DNA of 64,000 nt from Thermothielavioides terrestris NRRL 8126 (GCF_000226115.1 NC_016460.1:3658001-3722000); one strand, 5' to 3'. Positions 1 to 10,269 are shown, counted from the stretch's first letter. The notes: generated by a model not told the origin, from the sequence alone. A program made the numbers and translations.

Positions 1-2783
1 CCTCGACCTCGGGATCGTACAGTTGCGTCACGAGAAGCTGGATCGCCCACTTTGAATCGGTCGCCCCCTGGCCTTGAGGCGCCAGCTGCGGGTGAGTCAC
101 ATACTTCCTTAGCGTATTTGTCGCATATATCCGGATGTCCTTCGTCCCGGCGGTCAGAGCTTTCGACAACAACACCCGGGGATGCCCCTGGAGAGAGTAG
201 TCAAAGTTGGCGAGCATAAGCTTGATGAGGTCTGGCCGCTGCTTGAGGTCAAGGATGCGGTATATCATGTTGAATATGCGCCAGCGGTCCAACATCTGCA
301 TGCCTTTGGCATCCCCACTCAGGATGCCAAGCATTGGGAAATACCCGCCGCACAGTGTGTCGGCGAGCCGGTCCTTGGAGAACATGGGGTCCTGGGCCGT
401 CAAGCCGCTCGTGGGATCGCACTGGGCCAAGCATTCGGCGATCTGCCGCAGCATTTTGTTGTCGGAAAGATACCTGACGCCCTCGGGGCTCTGAAGCAGG
501 GCATGCATGAGGGCACACCCGGTCCGGACGTACTTCTGGGAAGTTCGTGAGCTCTTGATCTCGGAGAACTTGAACTTGAACGGGCGGTAGAAGCTCATGA
601 TCCGTTTTATGAACTTGGATGCCTTGATGGCTTCTTCCAGCCTCTTGCCGCTGGTAAGCGGTCCTTCGATGAGTCTGAGAATGACGTCCCAATTCCACTT
701 TGTGTAGTTGGAGCTGTTTAGCACATTTGAATCGAGCAGGAGCTGCCGAAAAGTGCCGTCATCGAAGTTCATGGAAGCGTTGCTTTTGGGATGCTCGTCG
801 AGCGCACCAAGCTCCATGTGGTGGTGCGCAGAAGGGAGGTAAGCCGAGGGAGATGACCTGTACAGCGTCTTGCTGACGCTGCTTATCTGGTAAACGACCC
901 CGGTGGCCGAAAAGTGACTCTCGTCTTGGAGCCTGGCCGCCGAGACGAACAACTCGGGAAGCAACTGCAACTCGCTGCTCCAGGAGGGTGGGAGCAGTCG
1001 ACTTGACAGTTTCAATATCTCTCCTATCAGGAGAGTCGATTTCCGCTTGAGCGTCGGGTTCTTGTTGTCCCGGCTGAGCTTAAGAAGGGCCTGAACGACA
1101 CCGGACTTGATGAAGACGGCGAGAAGAAGAGCGGTGTAATGCTCCAGAAAGTTCTGCTCTCCTACGTCTTCTTCGAACTCGCTGTGAGAGGCCTTGGTCG
1201 TAGTCGACTTGAGGTTCGCCACACGGCCGTAGGTGGTGAGTCGACGGCCGGCCAGGAACGAGGTTGCCCACGCTGGGGGCTTGATGCGCAGGAGCGAGAA
1301 GATGAGATCAAGAATGGTCTCTTGGATGGGCCCCGTCTGGACAACCATGCTCGTGATCATGGATTTGATGGCACGGAAGTTGTACATGGACAAGCACATG
1401 AGACCCGACCACGTCTTGAGAGCCGACGCTACGGACTTGGCGCTCTGTTTCAGAAACCGCTCGTTGGACGCCAGCTCGTCGGTGAAGGCGGTAAAAAGAA
1501 CTTCGAGCTCGCTCCCAGGCCGCAAGTATTTGCGTCGATGGGGAGCGTCGAGGAGATAGAGAAAGGCACCTGTCAAACTCTCGGACGCCTTGTACGAACC
1601 ATCCGCCAGCGCTTCGTGCAACGCAGACATGCCCCCCGAGGCGATCAGCAGCTGCGGGTCGCGGACTAAGATTTCGGCGAGCGTCTCGAGGCAGATGGGC
1701 CGGAGTCTGTCCTCAGGCTCCTCGGCGGCCGCAGCGATCGAGCGAACGACGGCTCTCGAGATCTCGCGGACGCCGTCCTTAACGTCAAGGAAGGCACGCA
1801 CGAGCTTGAGGGCCTGCTCACGTTCGACGTCTGATTTGCGGTCTTTGACCAGAGACCTGCTCGCGGTTTAGCAACGGCGAGGCCCTGCGGCAAATTCGAG
1901 AAGGAACGTACCACGTCACCAGGTAATCAGTCTTGAGCGCCCGGATGTTTCTCAGCGAGTTGATGTCCGAAATGGCATATCGTATCATCCTGTACCCGGC
2001 GGCAACCACCTCGCGGCTGTCGCTCAGCAGCAAAGCTTGCATTCGGAGGCCGAAGACGGACCACACAAGGTCGTACTTGAGCGTCGGATGCCGCTTGAAG
2101 AGGTCGACAAGGCTGTTTGCCCTGGACACGTAGTAGTCCGGCGTCATCCCCGCGACCTCCAAAGCCTGCAGGATCTCGGTGAGGGCGAAGGTGGGCGACT
2201 CGGTGGGTTCGTCGACATCGGATCCGACACCGCTCCTCGAGGCGCTGGGCGGGGAGCGCAAGCCATTGGCGCCCGGGAACAGACCGTCCGTCCTCGTCCT
2301 GGTCGGCGTCGTCGGGACAGCCTTGGCGCGCTGGGCGTCGGCGAGCTTCTGGCGCAGCTCCTTGATGCGCAGGTTGGAGGAGTTGAGCTCTGCCTCGACT
2401 CTCTGCCGCTGCTCCTTGGTTTGCTTCGCTTTCTTAGAGTTCAGCGCTTCCAACATGTTCTCGCTGCCCTCCTTGATCTTCATCTCGCGGCTGAGGGCCT
2501 CGCGCAAGTACGCGAGCGTCTTTTCCTGGGTCGGGCCATCGTCCTCGTCCAGCTTCTCGAGCGAAGGGAACAAGTCGAGTCGCGAGCCTGCGCGGGAGAC
2601 GTTCATCTGGCTGCGGAGCTCGGAGCTGAAGCTGCCGGGCATGGGAGACGGGTTCAGCGACGGGCCGCGCGAGGCAAAATTCACGGCGGAGGCCGAGAGA
2701 TTGCGGCCGCCATTGGGGGCTGGAGGCTGCAGGGCATCGCGTTCGAAGCTCGGCCGAGAGCTCGCAGCACCCGCCAGCTGCGG

Positions 2784-2815
<32 letters not shown>

Positions 2816-2912
2816 GCTGCTGCTGCTGTTGCTGCTGTTGCTGTGTCTGCGAGACATAGGACTTCTGGGTGGGCGTTGCCGAGGAGCCCAGCATGGTGGA
2901 TGGCCCGGCCAT
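1..2912 (-). CDS. tsc11: Rictor / Tsc11 (Ste16), TORC2 scaffold subunit, N-terminal part
   Basis: Rictor is the defining subunit of TOR complex 2, which activates AGC kinases and controls actin, sphingolipid synthesis and cell growth at membranes. The gene starts at the ATG ending at 2912 and runs off the left edge, so only the N-terminal ~950 residues are present. Residues ~23-46 are a polyglutamine tract. Residues ~130-200 are a charged HR1/REM-1-like coiled coil, typical of fungal Rictors. From ~residue 238 the helical-repeat RICTOR_N region begins (TEILQALEVAGMTPDYYVSR, then a segment rich in VRSLxxD-type repeats). One intron of 55 nt (1857-1911, donor gtacgt, acceptor gcag) joins ...DYLVTW to SLVKDRKSDVERE; the downstream frame stays open to position 1. 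The divergent neighbour is uricase, 1.6 kb away. Family assignment is firm; the exact start is the first ATG of the frame and less certain. Confidence 0.88.
2783..2846 (-). repeat. CAA/CAG trinucleotide tract encoding polyglutamine in Rictor
   Basis: On the minus strand this is an uninterrupted run of glutamine codons, mostly CAA at the 3' side and CAG/CAA mixed at the 5' side, giving about 22 Gln. It lies in the disordered N-terminus of the Rictor homologue, before the HR1-like coil, and is likely length-polymorphic between strains. Confidence 0.9.
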
Positions 2913-4556
2913 TTGCCGTCCACGCTCGACGCTCTCGACGCAGTCTGCCCGCGCGGGATTCGCATTCCACTGGCCGGCCGACCCTCTGCTTGGTGCATTT
3001 AGTATTTCAGGTTCTCCAATGGTGCTGCAGATTGGCCGCCTTCATCGCACAATGCGCAGGCGGCGGTCGATGCGCGCGCTCACTCTCTTGCCGGCAGCCG
3101 AGTTGGCAAGTGTTGCCGTGTGCTGGGTGTGGGGAGCAGCTCCACCGCTGTGGCAACAGAGCCCGCACCGTTTTACCTGGCGCTCTGGACCCCCGGACGG
3201 TAACTTACCAACGCCAGGTGGTTGCCCAACCCCGCCCGGGCCCACTTGTCAAGAGCCTTTGATCTTGCAGTTCTGGCACTGTCTGAGTGTCAGGCTGTGT
3301 GTATTTTCCGCCTTGCTCTTGGTACGGAGTGCAAATTACTGAATTCAAAGTCCGAGTATCAACTCTCAATACCTAAGGTAAGTCCTGAGGTATTTCAACG
3401 TTTCCACTCATCAGGGAAAGGACCCATCAGACTCGTACAGAATAGCCCTCCGCAGGCACATGTTTGGCGCAAATGACCGGGCGACGCTTCTAAGCAGTGA
3501 AACTCGAAGGTCCCTCATGTTGCATAGGAGTGCTTGAATGAAGCGACCGGAGTCTGATGGCCTCAAGTCATCACCACTACTTGCTTTACCCATCTACATC
3601 ATCTTTTTTCTCGTTTGAGATACAGGTTAGCTCAATTGGTCCTTCGGCGTCTAAGGAGGCAGTAAACCGGCTTCTTCAGCTGCGCTGCCTGGATCCGTTT
3701 GCGTCCGGATCGATGCCGACACCTTGTTGTGTGGGACTTACTCACCGAAGCGATCAACGGTATATGCTCCACAATATGCCGGTTGTCAAAGGAGTCCGTC
3801 ACAGACCTTACTACTATTTAAGTAAGGTAGGCAGTATGTCGTTATCTGTGTCGTACGATTCTTTGAGATGCCATGATGGTGCGCAGGCGGAGTTTGTGTA
3901 GCAGGGCAGTCCCACAACTCGGGCCCGCCCGGCACCCTCCGATTCCAAGCTGCAGCGTGGGCTTGGACCCAGCACCGACGTCACGAGCTGCCTTGCGGCT
4001 GGCTGGCTAGGACCAACTATTAAACTGCTCTGCTTCAAGGTTGTCTCTAGGAAATCTTTGTCATAACCGGGACTCAAGTTGGTAACTGGCAAGCCACGCG
4101 CCCAGGAATGTCCAGCTGTCGCCAACCACGGCCGATCCCGCGACCACCCGGATGGCGTGGGAAGGCGGGGTCCAGGGACAAGGCGGTCGGCGGGTTCCGG
4201 CGCTCCACCTCTGCTGTTCCCGGCCTGTTGGCTGCTCCCCGGGGCGGGACGCCGCGCAACTGACGACAAAGCCGCCTGGCACGGGTTCGGGGGTAGGTAG
4301 CACCATTGGTTGGGTGCCGGAGATGCGACTACTTATAATTGATCCCTTGTGCCTCCATATGATAAGCCCTGCTTTGTTGTTGCCCGTACGATCCTTCCTT
4401 TGCTGTCTTCCAATAGTTAGGTAGCTGCTCCTTGCCGCCTCTTCGCAACCATTATAAAGGCTTCCGGGTCGAACAAGCGCCTGGCCCGCCTCTCTGCCTC
4501 TCTGCCTCTTACCCCTGAGCGAACCAAGTTGTGCGTTCCAAGCAAATACCGCCGCA
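2913..4556. other. Intergenic, divergent promoter region of Rictor and uricase
   Basis: No supported gene in 1.64 kb. GATA-type hexamers (TGATAA at 4360-4365; TTATCT, the reverse complement of AGATAA, at 3842-3847) are compatible with nitrogen regulation of uricase by an AreA/NIT2 factor, but such hexamers occur often by chance. A pyrimidine-rich CTCTCTGCC repeat lies at 4488-4510, probably in the uricase 5' leader. Confidence 0.6.
4453..4458 (+). promoter_or_regulatory. TATA box of uricase gene
   Basis: TATAAA lies about 100 bp upstream of the uricase ATG and just before a CT-rich stretch that is typical of fungal transcription-start regions. Confidence 0.5.
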
Positions 4557-5623
4557 ATGCCCGCTCTTGCTTCTGCCCGTTACGGCAAGGACAATGTCCG
4601 CGTGTTCAAGGTCCATAGAGATGAGCAAACGGGGGTCCAGTCCGTCACGGAGATGACCGTCTGCTGCCTACTCGAGGGCGAGATCGAGACTGCGTGAGTT
4701 GCGCCTCCGCGCGCCAGACTAGGACACGCGCGGGCCAAGCTGACCGCCCATCCCAGCTACACCAAGGCAGACAACAGCGTCATCGTGGCCACGGACTCCA
4801 TCAAGAACACCATCTACATCAAGGCCAAGGAGCACCCGGTCAACCCGCCGGAGCTCTACGCCAGCCACCTGGGCCAGCACTTCCTGGACCGGTACCCGCA
4901 CATCAGCGCGGCGCACATCCGCGTGGTCGTGCACCGGTGGACGCGCATGACGGTCGACGGCGCGCCGCACCCGCACAGCTTCTTCCGGGACGGCCAGGAG
5001 ACGCGCAACGTGGAGGCGACGGTGGCCCGCGGGACGGGCATCACGCTCGAGAGCAGCATCGCCGGCCTGCCGGTGCTCAAAAGCACCGGCTCGGCCTTCC
5101 ACGGCTTCGTGCGCGACGAGTTCACCACCCTGGCCGAGACGTGGGACCGCATCCTGTCGACCGACGTCGACTGCGCCTGGACCTGGAGACGCTTCCCCAC
5201 CGTGGCGGCCGTGCAGGACGGCGTCGAGCGGTTCGACAAGGCGTGGGAGAGCGCCCGCGGCATCGTCATGAAGACCTTCGCCACCGACGAGAGCGCCTCG
5301 GTGCAGAACACCATGTACAAGATGTGCGAGCAGATCCTCGAGGCCGTGCCCGAGGTCGACAAGGTGGCCTTCTCGCTGCCGAACAAGCACTACTTTGAGA
5401 TTGGTGTGTTTTTTTTTTTTTTTCTATATTCACCCCCAGCCAAGCCCGGATGCGGTGGAACGGCATGTCAACTAACACCACTGCTTATCTCCTAGATCTG
5501 AGCTGGCACAAGGGTACCAAGAACACGGGCAAGGATGCCGAGGTGTATGCGCCGCAGTCGGGACCGAACGGGCTCATCAAGTGCGAAGTCGCTCGGGACG
5601 TTTCGACTGTTGCCCTGAGGTAA
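4557..5623 (+). CDS. uaZ: Uricase (urate oxidase)
   Basis: Uricase oxidises urate to 5-hydroxyisourate, releasing H2O2, in purine catabolism; it normally acts in peroxisomes. Exons are 4557-4693, 4757-5403 and 5496-5623, giving 303 residues, matching the usual ~302. Introns are 63 nt (gtgagt...cccag) and 92 nt (gtgtgt...cctag, with a ctaac branch site). Family landmarks are present: the catalytic Thr-Asp in VATDSIKNTIYIKAK, the GFVRDEFTTL segment with the substrate-binding Arg, the Gln in SVQNTMYKM, and the Asn/His pair in LPNKHYFEIDLSWHKG. The C-terminus reads ...LIKCEVARDVSTVALR and lacks the SKL-type PTS1 of Aspergillus uricase; I found no splice alternative that restores it. Intron 2 carries a run of 15 T next to its donor. 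Confidence 0.95.
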
Positions 5624-6029
5624 CGGCAAGACATGTGGCCACGGGTATGGGGCTGATAGGGGATAGGGGAGGGAGGATGGGGGGACGGGAGGGGGATGAG
5701 GAAATCACGAGTGTTTGGGCGCCGCTTTCAGGAGCTGGATTATGACCAGTATTCTTTCTGGCTTGTCCCTAACTCTACCACATCTCTGCTGCTCTAGACG
5801 GTCAGACATCAGCAGTTTGACCACCGGAGCATGTGCGGCCAGAATGGTTTACCACAGAGCTGTGGGTCCGCGGCCGCGAGCTCCTCATCTGGAGAGAACA
5901 GAATCTTTCATAATTTACAGCAATGCATTGATAATACACAAGACCCGCCTACAGAGTCAAGAGCTTTGTACATGCCACCGTTCCTACACTCTTCTCTGCC
6001 GCGGACCGCCACTGATGGACCGCACTTTT
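5624..6029. other. Intergenic, convergent 3' flanks of uricase and uL13m genes
   Basis: About 400 bp between two convergent stop codons. It contains a G-rich stretch (5655-5705) and no supported gene; presumably it holds both 3' UTRs. Confidence 0.6.
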
Positions 6030-6666
6030 TCATATCCTCTTCATATCCGCCTCCCTGATAGCCTTGGCCATCTCCTCCCACCCGGGCGTGCCGACCACCT
6101 TCCCGCCGAAGCGGATCAGATTCTGCTTGTACGGGTGGGCGTCGCCCTCGAAGGCCTTCAGCCTGGCCAGGCGCTTGTCGCGCAGGCGGTTCTTCGGCAG
6201 CATGCCGCTGACGGCCTTGCGCAGCACCTCGGCGCCGCCGAACTTCTCCATCAGCACGTCCATGGTGATGGTGCGCAGCGAGCCCGGCCGCGTGTTGTGC
6301 CGGTAGTACGTCTTGCGCCACTTCTTCTTGCCCGTCGTGTACAGCGCCGCGCAGTTGGTCACCACCACGTAGTCGCCGCAGTCGGTCGACGGGTCCCAGA
6401 TCGGCTTGTGCTTGCCCATCAGCAGCGTGGCGATGCGCGACGCCAGCCGCCCCAGCGACGGCGGCGTGACCGCCTCCGGCGGCGACTTGACCGTGCTGAG
6501 CGTCGGGTGCGGCTCCGAGGCCGAGATGTGGTGCCACACCCTCGAGTAGGCTAGTCTTGTCTGCGGGAGGGGTGCAGTTGCTGTTAGCAAGCAGGCGGAG
6601 GAATTCCATGCGGCCATATATGACAGGATGATGAAGAGTACGCACAGCTCCGATTGTCTGTGACAT
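6030..6666 (-). CDS. mrpl23: Mitochondrial large-subunit ribosomal protein uL13m (Mrpl23)
   Basis: Structural protein of the mitochondrial 54S ribosomal subunit, homologous to bacterial L13. The first coding exon is only 21 nt (6666-6646, MSQTIGA); an 84-nt intron (6645-6562, donor gtgcgt, acceptor cgcag, closing at 6561) leads to exon 2 (6560-6030), which starts TRLAYSRVWHHIS. The product is 183 residues. The L13 core is clear: LGRLASRIATLLMGKHKPIW, then DCGDYVVVTNCAALYTTGKK, the RPGSLRTITMDVLMEKFGG loop and AVSGMLPKNRLRDKRLARLK. This start gives the short N-terminus seen in fungal homologues; an unspliced reading of exon 2 would need a non-ATG start. It is transcribed divergently from CCS. 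Confidence 0.93.
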
Positions 6667-7278
6667 GGTGACGGTTTGCGTGGGAGGGCGTTGGGAAGTC
6701 GGCTGGAAGGGTTGGGGATGAGTAATTCCCCTGGGAACTAGTCCCTCATCGACGGAAACGCAGGGTATCACGTATTGTGGCGGGCAATTGGCGGACGCGA
6801 GCTGGGCCGAGATCTAGTGCAGTGTCGCGATGCTTGATGGAGCCAGATCCGGCGGGTTGGGAAAAATTGGCCGGTGCGCCTCTCGCACAAGCCACACCTT
6901 TCAGAGAGCGCCGCATCCCAGGGCCCTTGTCTGCCGAGAATCTTGGCTCGGTCTCCAGTGGATTTCGGCCGCCGCCATCTGCCCCGCACCAATTGCCAGC
7001 TGCCCCGCGATAACGTTAACTGACGTGAGTAAAGCCGCTCAGCGGAAGCGAGCTTGAGTTCCAGCACCCCATCCGTATTTCAAAGCAAGCTGTTGAATGT
7101 ACAGTAGTTATTGGTCAGAACTGCGGGTATTTCTCATATCTGGGCCTCTAGTTGCGGTCCATCCTCTTCCATTCTAATTCGAGAATAAATATAAGACACA
7201 CTCAGAGCTGCGCACCACGGTGATCCCTCTCTCCGTTCACAAGCCCAGTCCCCGCCTCGTTCGATCTTGGCTTCCTTG
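6667..7278. other. Divergent promoter region, uL13m / CCS
   Basis: About 0.6-0.75 kb between two divergent genes. An AT-rich AATAAATATAAG element at 7184-7195 is the best TATA candidate for the CCS transcript. Nothing coding is supported. Confidence 0.55.
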
Positions 7279-7428
7279 ATGAATCACAGCCGCATTAACA
7301 AGCGTTCTGTCATCTGCATTTTTGGCTTGGCTTTCATCGCATCTGCTGGCGCATACTCCCTGGGGTGGCAAAGAAGGGCCCAAATACAACTCCAAACCGC
7401 TCCCCCTGAAAAGAAGAAAAGCAGCAGC

Positions 7429-8665
7429 ATGGCTGTGACAACCCCCTTTCAGGTGAGTTTATGGTCTCCTTGGAGTAACTCGGATTCGCCCATTATCTAT
7501 CCATTTGGGCGGCGCCCTATTTTGTCCTACCTGTGCCTGGCTGAACGAACCCCCTTTGCTGTTTCATGACCCTTGGGCGGTCGTCTTTTTCGTGCTTGGC
7601 GCCACCCACGCAAGGAAAACGGGAAACTCGGGCTGATGAAACCTGAAACAGACTCTCTTCGCGGTGCCCATGACCTGCGACGGTTGCGCGCAGGACATCA
7701 CGAAAGCCCTGCAAAAGCTGCCCGGAATCACCAAGGTTGAGGCGAACGTCAAGGACCAGTTGGTCTCCGTGGAAGGAACCGGTTCGTACTACCCAGCTGC
7801 GCCGCCATGATCCAAAACGCAGTCAGCACTGCGGTCCTGCTGACGGTGAAACTTTGGGCGCGCGGGGGGTGTAGCGGCACCATCGGCCATTGTCCAGGCT
7901 ATTCAGGCCACTGGGAGAGATGCCATCTTACGAGGGTCAGGGGCCTCAAACAGTAAGTGAAGTCATAACATAACCACCTACCTGTTCCTGTTTTTCCCCT
8001 TTTTCTACGGGATCGCGATGACGCTTGGCTGAGCCCCTTGCCAGCGCCGCTCCTGAATATTTCCGCGGCTGGATGCTGATTCGTCCTCGTTTTTTTAACC
8101 TCGCCTCCCAGGTGCTGCGGTTAGCATCCTCGAGACATATTATCACCGCTCAGACGTAGAAGTGACGCCTGCCGGCACACCGGGCGAGAGCTGGGTGAAC
8201 CCGCGGCTGGTCAGGGGTCTGGTGAGGATGGTGCAGGTGAGCGCAGAAGAGACCGTGGTCGACCTGACGGTCCGCGGAGTGCCCCCTGGCACGTACCGTG
8301 CCACCATCCGGGAGTACGGAAACCTCACGGACGGCGCGTCGTCCGCGGGGCCGGTCTGGTCGGCCCCAGGCAAAGAAGGCGGCCGCCCCCGGGGGTTCCT
8401 GGGGACGGTGGAGGTCGGGCCGAACGGGTACGGCAGCGCGTTTCTCAATCGTCCGTTCCAGGTGTGGGAGGTCATTGGCCACGCCCTCGCTGTCTCGCGG
8501 CAGGACGAGAGCGACGGCGCTCCGTTGAGGAACGACGAGGACACTGTCGTCGGCGTCATCGCGCGGAGTGCGGGGGTGTGGGATAATGACAAAACGGTGT
8601 GCTCTTGCACGGGAAAGACGCTTTGGGAGGAGCGGAAGGATGAGGTGTCCAAGGGCATGTTGTGA
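7429..8665 (+). CDS. CCS1: Copper chaperone for superoxide dismutase (CCS)
   Basis: CCS loads copper into Cu/Zn-SOD1 and forms its disulfide in the cytosol and mitochondrial intermembrane space. Exons are 7429-7452 (MAVTTPFQ), 7652-7781, 7875-7952 and 8112-8665, giving 261 residues. Domain I is an Atx1-like heavy-metal-binding fold with MxCxxC in TLFAVPMTCDGCAQDI (Cys17, Cys20). Domain II is SOD-like (GAAVSILETYY to NDEDTVVGVIARSAGVWDN). The C-terminal copper-transfer CxC is in VCSCTGKTLWEERK (Cys241, Cys243). The chosen ATG has a strong context (A at -3, G at +4) and matches the usual fungal N-terminus. A second ATG at 7279 is in the same frame with no stop between and would add 50 residues including a hydrophobic segment. 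Confidence 0.94.
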
Positions 8666-9424
8666 TAGGGGACGTCAGGCGAAGGTTTGTGTGTCATGAC
8701 CTTGCTGGCGAGTCAACCAACGGAACTGCCCGTTCTTAGCCGCGGCCTGTGTAGGCCTGGGGGCGGGAAGAAAGGGGTTCCAGGTGTTGTCAGTCGAGGC
8801 CAGAACCGAACGACGCCATATTTTTGGCACGGCGGTGTTAAGCTCAATTCCCGTGCCCAATTAGTGCTACTGATCGCAAGATTACACTAGTACCCAAGTC
8901 GGTGACGACTGGGGAATCCCCTGTGTTGTATGTTTTTGCCCCTGTTCCGTGCTCAATCCTCATCCGGTCTTTGACTTTATACCAAGAAGGTAGTGTGGTA
9001 TTACCATGGTAAACAATGGTCCTTATTGCAGAGTCTACACCACAGTTATCACTGCTTCCTCTCCGCTCAGTAGCAACGGACCAAGCTAAGTCGTCAAACA
9101 GTACACTAAGCGCCGGGTGCGCAGGAAGCAACCCCCACCTTGCCTGGTGTCCCAGGATCGCCGCTCGGAAGTGCGCCATGCAGCTTGTTTCGAGGGTACA
9201 TGCAGGTACCCGAGAAGCGCCCGTCCCACTGACGGACGCACAACTACACTAGAAAGGATTCGGAGAGACGACCTCGGTCTTTCCCCTTCGATACTGTCTA
9301 CCAGCCTGCTGTGGTAGTAGTTCGTTGCTTTTCGATAACTCCGAGGAACTGGCCGTCAACCGGACCGGTCAGCTCGGCCGCTTGGACGAAGATCATGCAG
9401 GGGAACAAACGTTCTTTTGGGCAG

Positions 9425-9463
9425 CCCCCCCCCCCCCCCCCCCCACCCCCTTCCCCCCACCCA
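9425..9463. repeat. C-rich tract (20 consecutive C, then shorter C runs)
   Basis: Twenty consecutive C (9425-9444) are followed by C5, C6 and C3 runs separated by single A or TT. The minus strand therefore has at least four close G-runs and could form a G-quadruplex. It is not in a gene. Confidence 0.9.
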
Positions 9464-9851
9464 AGCAATGCGTTTCCGAGAGCACCGCGGGAGTATGTCG
9501 ACCAGAGACCAGCTGGGCCGGAGGATGAGACGGGACGAGCTGACGAGCTCCCCACGTCCCGTTAAGGCTACCACAGTCTTGCGCGGTAGGGGCTTGCAAT
9601 TGCATTGTTGCTGAGATGGTATGCTTCCTCCCTGTCATTTTGCTCCCCGACAGGTGGCGGTCTCTACTGCAGGCAGTGGTTAGAAGGGGAGATATCGGAT
9701 CGATACCTACACCGAAGGTTGGGGCGACACGATACTTGTGGAGGCGAACAAATATTGATTGTTGACGGTTGACGGTGGTCATCGGGGAGTTTAGGCGCGG
9801 CCGGGCCTCGTCCACCCGCCGGAGCCGGATCCGGGCTTGACGGCCTTGCAT

Positions 9852-9859
9852 CTACTTAG
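9852..9859. repeat. Target-site duplication, left, copy 1
   Basis: CTACTTAG, identical to 10262-10269 on the other side of the element. Confidence 0.85.
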
Positions 9860-10261
9860 GCTGGAGGTTATAGAGGTCCCGCCAAGACTAATTTCGGCCA
9901 ATTGTCGGCAATGTTTTTACAGCGTCAATACCCCGCTAAGACCGCCAAAGGGTTTACACTATCGCCACGGGTTAGCTACGGGTTAGTTCGCCGGGGGTGC
10001 GGGGGGCGACGCCAGCCCCCCGCTGGTTAGGATTCGGGTTAAGGTTAGGGTGAGGGTCAAGGTTAGGGTACGGGTTAACTTCGTTTTCTTTTTTTTCGAT
10101 TTGGTTAAGGTTTAGTAAAGTTGTTGCTACGCGTCTTCGCGATTGTGCATTGTCGATGTTGCTCTAAGTCGTCGCGGCCCCGCTTACCCCGTGGCGATTG
10201 TAAATACTTGTAAGCGGCAACCTCCGAAATTAGTCTTGGCGGGACCTCTATAACCACGACC
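9860..10261. mobile_element. Non-autonomous inverted-repeat element (MITE-like), copy 1
   Basis: This 402-bp element is flanked by a perfect 8-bp target-site duplication, CTACTTAG, at 9852-9859 and 10262-10269. Both ends share a 25-bp perfect inverted repeat that begins GAGGTCCCGCCAAGACTAAT and ends TTCGG; with GGTTATA outside it, the perfect repeat is 32 bp, plus about 10 less perfect bases at the very tips. The core has a GC hairpin (9992-10024) and a degenerate TTAGGG-like G-rich stretch (10025-10078). It has no coding capacity. A second copy of similar length lies at 51964-52367 with a different duplication, which proves independent insertion. An 8-bp duplication fits hAT, P or Merlin-type elements; I do not assign the superfamily. 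Confidence 0.9.
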
Positions 10262-10269
10262 CTACTTAG
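10262..10269. repeat. Target-site duplication, right, copy 1
   Basis: CTACTTAG directly after the right end of the element; matches 9852-9859. Confidence 0.85.

Larger units (their letters stand above)
8666..9859. other. Intergenic, gene-poor
   Basis: About 1.2 kb without a recognisable gene. It includes the C-rich tract at 9425-9463. Short open frames here have no family resemblance and no intron-joined continuation. Confidence 0.55.

Noticed and set aside
2037..3002. Plus-strand open frame with a long leucine run
   Set aside because: The leucine run is the opposite strand of the Rictor polyglutamine codons; the protein has no family signature.
3627..3717. tRNA-like A box (TAGCTCAATTGG) with a near B box (GGATCGATGCC) 80 nt later
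   Set aside because: The flanking sequence cannot form acceptor, anticodon or T stems; the B box has a mismatch at an invariant position. Probably chance, at most a relic.
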